45,634 nucleotides of DNA, taken from NCBI GenBank assembly GCA_964582415.1, contig CAZOSF010000011.1:1-45634 (forward strand), given 5' to 3'. The DNA is from CAZOSF01 sp964582415. GTDB taxonomy: Bacteria > Bacteroidota > Bacteroidia > Flavobacteriales > Flavobacteriaceae. This document shows, in pieces, positions 40,120 through 45,634 of the stretch. The position numbers and the translations under genes are program-made. The notes under the pieces are model-generated. The model saw nothing but the letters and a program-made list of their open reading frames with translations, was not told the origin of the DNA and did not search any database. Position 1 is the first letter of the stretch; each line of letters begins with the position of its first letter.

Positions 40120-41196
40120 GTGCTTCGATACACCTTTGAAAAATTAGGATATGCCTTGATTACCCTATTTGGAGTGGTTACGGTGATTTTCTTTTTATTC
40201 AATGTGTTGCCAGGAGATCCCGCTCGAATGATGTTGGGACAAAATGAAACTGCCGAGCAGGTGGCTGTGGTGAAACAAAAATATGGATTCGATAAGCCCT
40301 TGGTGGAGCAGTATCTTCTCTATCTAAATGATCTTTCTCCTATTTCCGTACATAGTACCCGAAAAGGTGATTATACCTATTTACAAGAAGGCAAGTACAC
40401 TGCTTTCCACTTATTTAAGGTCGGAGAAAGCTCATTTGTTTTAAAATGGCCCTATTTAAGGGAATCCTTCCAGAAAAATGGGAAAAATGTGAGCGAGGTT
40501 ATTTACGAAACCCTTCCCAATACGGCTGTGTTGGCTGTTTCTGCTATTTCTATTGCCATGTTGTTGGGATTGATTTTGGGAATCGTTTCCGTCATGTTCA
40601 AGGACCAATTCTTGGATAAATGTATCCAATTGGTAAGCACCTTGGGAATGAGTGTTCCTTCCTTCTTTAGTGCCATTGTATTCGCCTGGTTATTTGGATA
40701 TGTTTGGAATGAGGTTACCCATCTGAATATGACGGGAAGTTTGTATGAGGTAGACGATTTTGGGGAGGGGGCCCATGTTCAATGGAAAAATCTTATTCTT
40801 CCAGCCATTGTATTGGGGATTCGTCCGTTGGCCGTGGTTACCCAATTGATGCGCAATTCCCTACTGGAAGTTTTGGGGCAAGATTATATTCGAACGGCAA
40901 AGGCAAAAGGACTCAGTTTTCCGAAAATTATTTGGAAACACGCCTTGAAAAATTCCTTGAACCCGGTAGTAACAGCGGTTTCGGGCTGGTTTGCTTCCAT
41001 GTTGGCGGGAGCGGTGTTTGTGGAATATATCTTTGGTTGGAATGGCCTCGGAAAAGAAATTGTAGACGCATTGAATACCCTAGATCTTCCCATTATAATG
41101 GGAGCGGTTTTGGTCATTGCTTCTTTATTTATAATAATTAATATCGTGGTGGATTTGATCTACGGTTGGTTAGATCCCAAAATTAGTCATCAATAA
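40120..41196 (+). CDS. ABC transporter permease, DppB/OppB type
   Basis: The 358-residue membrane protein has the family start FEKLGYALITLFGVVTVIFFLFNVLPGDPARMMLG and the cytoplasmic coupling motif GQDYIRTAKAKGLSFPKIIWKHALKNSLNPVVT. About six transmembrane helices are present. A longer than usual periplasmic segment (about 55-125, with ISVHSTRKGDYTYLQEGKY) follows the first helix. No substrate-binding protein, second permease or ATPase lies nearby. The start is GTG directly after the preceding stop. Substrates of this class include peptides and nickel; which one is transported here is not shown. tpiA begins 11 bp later. Confidence 0.9.
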   Translation: MLRYTFEKLGYALITLFGVVTVIFFLFNVLPGDPARMMLGQNETAEQVAVVKQKYGFDKPLVEQYLLYLNDLSPISVHSTRKGDYTYLQEGKYTAFHLFKVGESSFVLKWPYLRESFQKNGKNVSEVIYETLPNTAVLAVSAISIAMLLGLILGIVSVMFKDQFLDKCIQLVSTLGMSVPSFFSAIVFAWLFGYVWNEVTHLNMTGSLYEVDDFGEGAHVQWKNLILPAIVLGIRPLAVVTQLMRNSLLEVLGQDYIRTAKAKGLSFPKIIWKHALKNSLNPVVTAVSGWFASMLAGAVFVEYIFGWNGLGKEIVDALNTLDLPIIMGAVLVIASLFIIINIVVDLIYGWLDPKISHQ

Positions 41197-41207
41197 TAGA
41201 AGAATCT

Positions 41208-41969
41208 ATGAGAACGAAAGTGGTTGCAGGAAATTGGAAAATGAATTTGAATGCCGAAGAATCGGCACAGTTGGTTAATGAAATTAGCCATGCTATAAAA
41301 ACGCTGGATGTAGGCGTCAATCGGGTGATGATATTTCCACCATTCATCAATATTCCCTCGGCTCAAAAAGCAACGGGAAGAGATTCGAGAGTGGAAGTAG
41401 GGGCTCAAAACATGCATCAAAAGTCGAGCGGAGCATATACTGGAGAAGTTTCAGGATCCATGCTTTTAGGTGTCGGTGTGAAAACCGTTATTTTAGGGCA
41501 TAGTGAACGTCGGGAATATTTCCATGAGACAGATGAATTGTTGAAGGAAAAAGTGGATGCTGCCATTTCCGACGGACTCGAGGTTGTCTTCTGTTTTGGA
41601 GAAAAATTAGAGGAGCGCCATGCGAATAACCATTTTGCCGTGGTAGAACAACAACTGAAAAAAGCGCTATTTCATTTAAAGGCCTCTAATTGGAAGAACA
41701 TTATCCTCGCCTATGAACCCGTTTGGGCCATCGGAACTGGTATGACGGCGACGCCCGATCAGGCCCAGGAAATGCATGCCTATATTCGTAAAACCATTAG
41801 CGAAGCCTATGATGCATCGTTGGCAGATAATGTAACTATTCTATACGGAGGAAGTGTAAAGCCCAATAATGCTGTCGAGATTTTTGGAAAGCCTGATGTG
41901 GATGGAGGTTTGATAGGTGGTGCTTCCTTAAATGCAACAGATTTCACTGCAATTATCAAAGCGATGTAA
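41208..41969 (+). CDS. tpiA: Triosephosphate isomerase
   Basis: TpiA interconverts dihydroxyacetone phosphate and glyceraldehyde 3-phosphate. The 253-residue TIM barrel has all catalytic residues: VVAGNWKMN (Lys11), VILGHSERREYF (His), and AYEPVWAIGTG with the base Glu. YGGSVKPNN and GLIGGASL form the phosphate site. Length is normal. prmA starts on the last base of the stop (TAATG), so translation is coupled. Confidence 0.97.
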   Translation: MRTKVVAGNWKMNLNAEESAQLVNEISHAIKTLDVGVNRVMIFPPFINIPSAQKATGRDSRVEVGAQNMHQKSSGAYTGEVSGSMLLGVGVKTVILGHSERREYFHETDELLKEKVDAAISDGLEVVFCFGEKLEERHANNHFAVVEQQLKKALFHLKASNWKNIILAYEPVWAIGTGMTATPDQAQEMHAYIRKTISEAYDASLADNVTILYGGSVKPNNAVEIFGKPDVDGGLIGGASLNATDFTAIIKAM

Positions 41970-42823
41970 TGAGTGCTGTATACATTGAATTAGCGTTTGA
42001 AGTATCCCCATTACAACCGGGGACAGAAATACTTATAGCTGAACTGGGTGCCCTAGGGTTTGAAAGTTTTGTGGAAACCGAAGAAGGGGTATTGGCTTAT
42101 ATTCAGCGCCAGGATTGGAAGGAGCAATTACTGAAAGAGGTAGACATTCTCAACTCCCCAGAATTTTCCATTACCTATGCCAAACGGCTTATCGCTGCAC
42201 AAAATTGGAACGAAGAATGGGAAAAGAATTTCAACCCCATAGAAGTAGGGAATAACTGTGCCCTAAGGGCACCATTTCATCCCCCTTTCAACGTTCCCTA
42301 TGAGATTGTAATAGAGCCAAAGATGTCATTCGGTACGGGACATCATGAAACTACCTTTATGATGTTGCAATGGCTATTGGAAATAGATTGCTCGGGTTGG
42401 CATGTCTTGGATATGGGCTGTGGAACAGCGGTTTTGGCCATTATGGCGGAGATGCGGGGAGCCTCATCGGTACTGGCTATCGATATTGACGAATGGAGTG
42501 TGGAAAATTCAATTGAGAATATTGGACGCAATCAATGCACGAAAATCAAGGTGCAATTGGGCGATGCTAGGTTGCTTCCCAAGGAGCCCACTTTCGATTT
42601 GATTATTGCTAATATCAATAGGAACATCCTGCTCCAGGACATGGAATCCTATGTGCGGAGTATGCAGCCAATGGGGACTTTATTGCTCAGTGGTTTTTAC
42701 CAGCAAGATCTCCCTGTTATAAACGAGGAATGTACTAAATTGGGATTGCAATACGTTGGTGCTAAGGAAAAAAACAATTGGATTGCCGCAAAATTTGTAC
42801 TTTCGAATCATGTGGATGAATAA
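41969..42823 (+). CDS. prmA: Ribosomal protein L11 methyltransferase
   Basis: PrmA trimethylates ribosomal protein L11 with S-adenosylmethionine. The 284-residue protein has the N-terminal substrate-recognition domain (about residues 1-75), the linker with WNEEWEKNFNPI, and KMSFGTGHHETTFMMLQWL. The Rossmann domain shows VLDMGCGTAVLAIMAEMRGA for SAM and IIANINRNILLQDM (the N-I-N catalytic segment). It overlaps tpiA by 1 nt and clpS by 8-14 nt. The gene order tpiA-prmA-clpS is a common Bacteroidota set. Confidence 0.95.
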   Translation: MSAVYIELAFEVSPLQPGTEILIAELGALGFESFVETEEGVLAYIQRQDWKEQLLKEVDILNSPEFSITYAKRLIAAQNWNEEWEKNFNPIEVGNNCALRAPFHPPFNVPYEIVIEPKMSFGTGHHETTFMMLQWLLEIDCSGWHVLDMGCGTAVLAIMAEMRGASSVLAIDIDEWSVENSIENIGRNQCTKIKVQLGDARLLPKEPTFDLIIANINRNILLQDMESYVRSMQPMGTLLLSGFYQQDLPVINEECTKLGLQYVGAKEKNNWIAAKFVLSNHVDE

Positions 42824-43088
42824 AGAACAATACGAAGAAGATGTTCTCCTTGCCGAAGAAGTGGATAAGGAAAATCAGATTGTATTATTTAATGACGATG
42901 TGAATACCTTCGACCATGTTATCGAGACATTGGTTATGGTTTGTGAACATACCCACCTTCAGGCCGAGCAATGTGCTATTATTGTACATTATAAAGGCAA
43001 GTGTACCGTAAAATCTGGGTCGTATGAAGACTTGGAACCGCGATGCAGCAAATTACTGGATGCCGGGCTAAGTGCGGAAATTCAATAA
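42810..43088 (+). CDS. clpS: ATP-dependent Clp protease adaptor ClpS
   Basis: ClpS delivers N-degron substrates to ClpA/ClpC-ClpP. From the ATG at 42810 (or 42816) the protein has 92 (or 90) residues. The core is IVLFNDDVNTFDHVIETLVMVCEHTHLQAEQCAIIVHYKGKC, which includes the N-degron pocket Asn-Asp-Asp and the His. A flexible acidic N-terminus precedes it. The frame extends to 42756, but the extra residues lie inside prmA. The usual Clp ATPase is not in the window. A strong terminator ends the operon. Confidence 0.93.
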   Translation: MWMNKEQYEEDVLLAEEVDKENQIVLFNDDVNTFDHVIETLVMVCEHTHLQAEQCAIIVHYKGKCTVKSGSYEDLEPRCSKLLDAGLSAEIQ

Positions 43089-43100
43089 AATAAGTGCTAT

Positions 43101-43131
43101 AAAAAAGCCGAACTTTTAGTTCGGCTTTTTT
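43101..43131. terminator. Intrinsic terminator after clpS
   Basis: AAAAAAGCCGAAC / GTTCGGCTTTTTT form a 13-bp perfect stem with a TTTTA loop and T/A tracts. It ends the DUF1599-clpS run and can also end the convergent gene at 43170. Confidence 0.93.
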
Positions 43132-43169
43132 GATTTATAGTGTTTTTCCAAATTAACATAGGGATACCA

Positions 43170-44288
43170 TTAGTTTACACCTTCTTTTTTAATACAGATG
43201 TCCATATAAGTAAGGTTATATTTAAGATCTAAATTAGCTACCCCTCCTTCTTCTGGAAACGTATTATTAAAAATATGGGGGACGATAATTTCAGTTTTGG
43301 CATCGAAATAGGTGTTCAATGGAACTTCTCCACAATTTTCATCAAAGCTGTAGGTGAGTCTGTAATATCCTTCACCCTCATTAAATTGACTGGTATCCCA
43401 GGTAAATCCATAAACCATTTTACCATGCGTATTTACTTCGGCCCTGAAATATTCTGGACCATCGCCTGTTTCATAAATAGGTTGGTTGAAAATAGGTTCA
43501 TTTATAATATTTTGACCATTGGGATCGGATTCTGTCCACCCATTGACGGGTTCCCAAACGAGGCTTCCTCTTTCAATTGTTTCCAATGGAACGTTTATTT
43601 TTTGAATCGTAAATCGAACGTTATGGGAGTAAAGGGTTGCAACGTCTCCAGGACCAATCATAAGTAAATCTGACAAAGTGGTTGTTAGTCCATCCACTTC
43701 AAAAATACCCCAACCATTTACATGTTTCATTTTGAATTGAATCATTGGAACGTCTAAATTTTCGTAGAGCACTAATTCGGTGGGTATTTTGGAATTTAAA
43801 TTCCAATCGTTCATTTCTAAAGCATCTCCCCAATCAACAAGATCAACAAAGACAGGAGTTCCTTCAGGTTTAGCGGTACCCGCTTGCCAAATATTGGTAG
43901 ATTGTTTTTGTAGATATGCTTTGAACACGTCACTGTATCCATCCCCTGGCACACTACCATCTTCACATTTGAAATGGTATTTTAGGTGCGGTTTACAGCT
44001 GCAAATAGGTTCTGATGAGGGGGTGTTTTCATCACCCCAAACGTACCACCATTCTCCTTCCAAGAGGGGTTCTCCGTTAGGGGATTCCCTAAGTTTCAAT
44101 GCATAGCCGTCCGACCAAATTAATGGGAAGGACAAATTATTGTCGAACTCTTTGGGTGTTAGTCTATTGGTTACTGAAACCAATTGTGTTTCGTCTTCCG
44201 TAATGAGCTCCTCTTTCTGGCATTGAACAAAAACCAATGCGAGGATGAAGAACCCGATACTTGCGCGCAAAAAATGTAAAGCTTTCAT
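43170..44288 (-). CDS. Exported protein of unknown function, paralog of the next gene
   Basis: I do not recognise the family. The 372-residue protein starts with a signal peptide (HFLRASIGFFILALVFVQC). Cys23 may be lipidated, but the -1 residue is Gln, so a lipobox is uncertain. The mature part has LSFPLIWSDGYALKLRE, EGEWWYVWGDE, then a short CSC segment and one more Cys. KAYLQKQSTNIWQA, VDLVDWGDALE and ELVLYENLDVPMIQFKMKHVNGWGIFEVDG follow. The C-terminal half is beta-rich with YGFTWDTSQFNEGEGYYRLTYSFDE. The same order is found in the gene at 44626, so the two are tandem paralogs. It is probably a surface or secreted protein, not an enzyme I can name. Confidence 0.7.
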   Translation of the reverse strand: MKALHFLRASIGFFILALVFVQCQKEELITEDETQLVSVTNRLTPKEFDNNLSFPLIWSDGYALKLRESPNGEPLLEGEWWYVWGDENTPSSEPICSCKPHLKYHFKCEDGSVPGDGYSDVFKAYLQKQSTNIWQAGTAKPEGTPVFVDLVDWGDALEMNDWNLNSKIPTELVLYENLDVPMIQFKMKHVNGWGIFEVDGLTTTLSDLLMIGPGDVATLYSHNVRFTIQKINVPLETIERGSLVWEPVNGWTESDPNGQNIINEPIFNQPIYETGDGPEYFRAEVNTHGKMVYGFTWDTSQFNEGEGYYRLTYSFDENCGEVPLNTYFDAKTEIIVPHIFNNTFPEEGGVANLDLKYNLTYMDICIKKEGVN

Positions 44289-44625
44289 ATCCGATTCTTT
44301 TATGATTAATAATTCCTGTTTCCAATACCGTTGGTCGAGGGATAAGGATTTTCAATCAATCAGGATCATTTTAGAGGGGAGAATAAATGAAGCTGGTTTA
44401 AAATTCAAAACCCTAGGCTCCGCACTATTTATTACGCAGTAGGTTGGATTTTCTTTCATAAATTTTTTGTTTTTTAAAAGCGATAGGGAATGCATTTTGA
44501 TATTCATGCTTTTCAAATTTGAAGCAATCCAATAGTGAATAGGCAATAAAAAATGCCGAACCCTAGGGTTCGGCATTTTTGTTATGCTTTAAGTTGTTTT
44601 ACATAATAAGGCGATAACTGGGCGA
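44289..44625. other. Intergenic region between the two paralogs
   Basis: This 337-bp stretch holds the terminator of the upstream paralog (44549-44580) and presumably the promoter of the gene starting at 44288. I see no full TAnnTTTG match for that gene. A 74-codon frame on the minus strand crosses the terminator palindrome and has no family likeness. Nothing else is evident. Confidence 0.6.
44549..44580. terminator. Intrinsic terminator, perfect 32-bp palindrome
   Basis: AAAAATGCCGAACCCT and its exact reverse complement abut with no spacer, so a small loop forms at the CTAG centre. It lies 45 bp downstream of the gene ending at 44626 (minus strand), with T tracts in both directions. Confidence 0.92.
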
Positions 44626-45634
44626 TTAGTGGCCGCCGCCACCTCCGCCTCCGCCGCCGCCGCCTCCGCCGCCGCCGCCGTATTCTCTAATTCGAATATC
44701 CATATAGGTGAGGTTGTTGGCAACATCAATCTTGGCAACACCACCATCACCGAGATCGGGCTGAAGTTCGCCTTCTTCAATGGGAACAATGATTTCGGTG
44801 TTTTCATCAAAGAATGTATTCAAAGCCGCTGGGCCACCGGTTTCGTCGAAGCTATAAGTAATTCTGTAGTATCCCAAACCTTCATTGATGTGTCGAACAT
44901 TCCAGGTATAGCCATAAATGAGTTTACCTTTGATGTTTATTTCAGCATTAAACCAACCGGGTCCATCGGAAGCTTCATAAACAGCTTGGTTCATAAATGG
45001 CTCGTTAATAAGTTCTTCGCCGTTTGGATCGGTTTCAGTCCATCCATTGCCAGGAACCCAAGTGAGGCTTCCCTCAGCAATAGAGTCTTTATGTACCAAT
45101 AATTTTTGAACAGTGAATCGCATATTATGTGAATATACCGTAGCAATATTACCAGGTCCAAGAACGATATCGTTTTCTAGAGTTGACTGTAAACCGTGCA
45201 TTTCATTTACGCCCCATCCGGAAACTTGTCTCATGCTATATTGAAGCATTGGAAGCACCATGTTTTCATAAAGAACCAATTCGGTTCTCACTTGGGATCG
45301 TAACGTCCAGTCTATCGACTCAAGGTTATCCCCCCAGTCCAATAAATCTACGTTGAGTGGTTCGGCAGGGATATCGTTTTGAGCTTGCCAAATATTGTTG
45401 TCTCGTTTTTGTAGATAGGCTTTGTAAACGGTACTTACCCCATCACCAGGCACTGTTCCATCCAAACATAACGAAGGATCGTTTGGATTAGGTTGACAAC
45501 TATATACCGGATCGGTGGGTTCGGCAGGATCATCCGCCCAAACGTACCACCATTCGTCTTCTAGGAGCGGTCCTCCTGTTGGGGGTTCTCTTAAGGTCTT
45601 TGCATATCCGTCTGACCAGATTACTGGGAAGGAT
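44626..45634 (-). CDS. Paralog of the preceding exported protein with a C-terminal 16-glycine tail (start beyond right edge)
   Basis: The frame is open from the window edge (336 residues visible). The visible N-terminal part reads SFPVIWSDGYAKTLREPP, LLEDEWWYVWADDP, then two Cys about 15 residues apart. These match the paralog at 43170, so the signal peptide should lie beyond the edge. Shared downstream motifs are VPGDGVSTVYKAYLQK, VDLLDWGDNLE, ELVLYENMVLPMLQYSMRQVSGWGVNEMHG and YGYTWNVRHINEGLGYYRITYSFDE. The end differs: after YMDIRIREY come 16 Gly and a final His. Function is unknown. A strong terminator follows. A TTG at 45463-45465 is an apparent internal start only; the frame clearly continues upstream. 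Confidence 0.72.
   Translation of the reverse strand, partial: SFPVIWSDGYAKTLREPPTGGPLLEDEWWYVWADDPAEPTDPVYSCQPNPNDPSLCLDGTVPGDGVSTVYKAYLQKRDNNIWQAQNDIPAEPLNVDLLDWGDNLESIDWTLRSQVRTELVLYENMVLPMLQYSMRQVSGWGVNEMHGLQSTLENDIVLGPGNIATVYSHNMRFTVQKLLVHKDSIAEGSLTWVPGNGWTETDPNGEELINEPFMNQAVYEASDGPGWFNAEINIKGKLIYGYTWNVRHINEGLGYYRITYSFDETGGPAALNTFFDENTEIIVPIEEGELQPDLGDGGVAKIDVANNLTYMDIRIREYGGGGGGGGGGGGGGGGH
44632..44679 (-). repeat. Polyglycine (GGN)16 codon tract
   Basis: Forty-eight bases of almost pure G/C on the minus strand (12 GGC, 3 GGA, 1 GGT) encode 16 consecutive Gly before the last codon (His) and stop. The base composition stands out sharply against the AT-rich surroundings, and the near-perfect GGC repeats are prone to slippage. 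Confidence 0.95.

Noticed and set aside
44352..44576. 74-codon minus-strand frame between the two paralogs
   Set aside because: It begins within the terminator palindrome and has no family likeness.
44632..44679. GC-rich triplet tract read as a CRISPR or minisatellite array
   Set aside because: The unit is a codon, with no spacers, and it is in frame with a protein C-terminus.
44629..45102. 157-codon plus-strand frame starting in the polyglycine tract (Ala-rich)
   Set aside because: It is the reverse of the Gly codons (GCC = Ala) and of the paralog gene.
1..45634. tRNA, rRNA, IS elements, prophage, toxin-antitoxin or defence genes
   Set aside because: I looked through the gaps between genes and the gene calls and saw none; nearly all the sequence is accounted for by core genes and short spacers.

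Overview
The window is chromosomal DNA from a member of the Bacteroidota, most likely the family Flavobacteriaceae. Several signs point this way. Near-perfect TAnnTTTG (-7 type) promoter elements lie upstream of many genes. Short-signal lipoproteins are abundant. Bacteroidota-typical families are present (DUF4293, DUF3667, DUF1599 and BT_3928-type proteins, and Rho with a polar N-terminal insertion). The gene order rsfS-ftsH-LUD-cdsA-psd and cdaA-folP / DUF1599-BT_3928-tpiA-prmA-clpS also looks flavobacterial. I see no rRNA, tRNA, IS element, prophage or CRISPR array. The sequence is a draft scaffold: three runs of exactly 100 N (5019-5118, 21136-21235, 35866-35965) each interrupt a gene (lpxK, a nucleotide cyclase, an MsbA-type ABC exporter).

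Layout. 1-2 kb: two adjacent leucine-rich-repeat lipoproteins (the first runs off the left edge). 2-5.6 kb: msrA, a coiled-coil zinc-ribbon relative that has lost its cysteines, a NIF3 protein and lpxK. 5.6-13 kb, mostly minus strand: a TPR hybrid histidine kinase, lipA-gap, and a probable operon of a Cys-rich small membrane protein, a GT2 glycosyltransferase, an ECF sigma factor and an Nramp-related transporter without the canonical metal motifs. 13-17.8 kb: fasciclin lipoprotein, murB, an aminotransferase, a double-DTG aspartyl protease with PDZ, and a DUF1573 protein. 17.8-26.4 kb: valS, then the membrane-lipid and proteostasis cluster rsfS-ftsH-LUD-cdsA-psd-acyl-CoA-binding protein-nucleotide cyclase. 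26.5-33.5 kb: birA, an SRPBCC protein, pyrE and a NUDIX protein back to back, an M14 peptidase lipoprotein, rho, DUF4293 and a phosphodiesterase. 33.6-38.4 kb: truA, the ABC exporter, DUF3667, cdaA (c-di-AMP synthesis) and folP. 38.4-43.1 kb, plus strand: DUF1599, BT_3928-like, a DppB-like permease, tpiA, prmA and clpS. 43.1 kb to the end: two paralogous secreted proteins of unknown function, one with a 16-glycine C-terminal tail.

Most of the window is core housekeeping: lipid A, phospholipid, lipoate, biotin, folate, pyrimidine, peptidoglycan and translation functions. Packing is tight. Four convergent pairs overlap by exactly 4 nt so that both stop codons share the same bases, and one divergent pair (pyrE / NUDIX) has only 7 bp between start codons. 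I found no clear new defence or mobile system. The most unusual items are the transporter coupled to the sigma factor, the cysteine-less zinc-ribbon relative, the acyl-CoA-binding protein inside the phospholipid operon, the four-cysteine small protein, and the paralog pair with the polyglycine tail.
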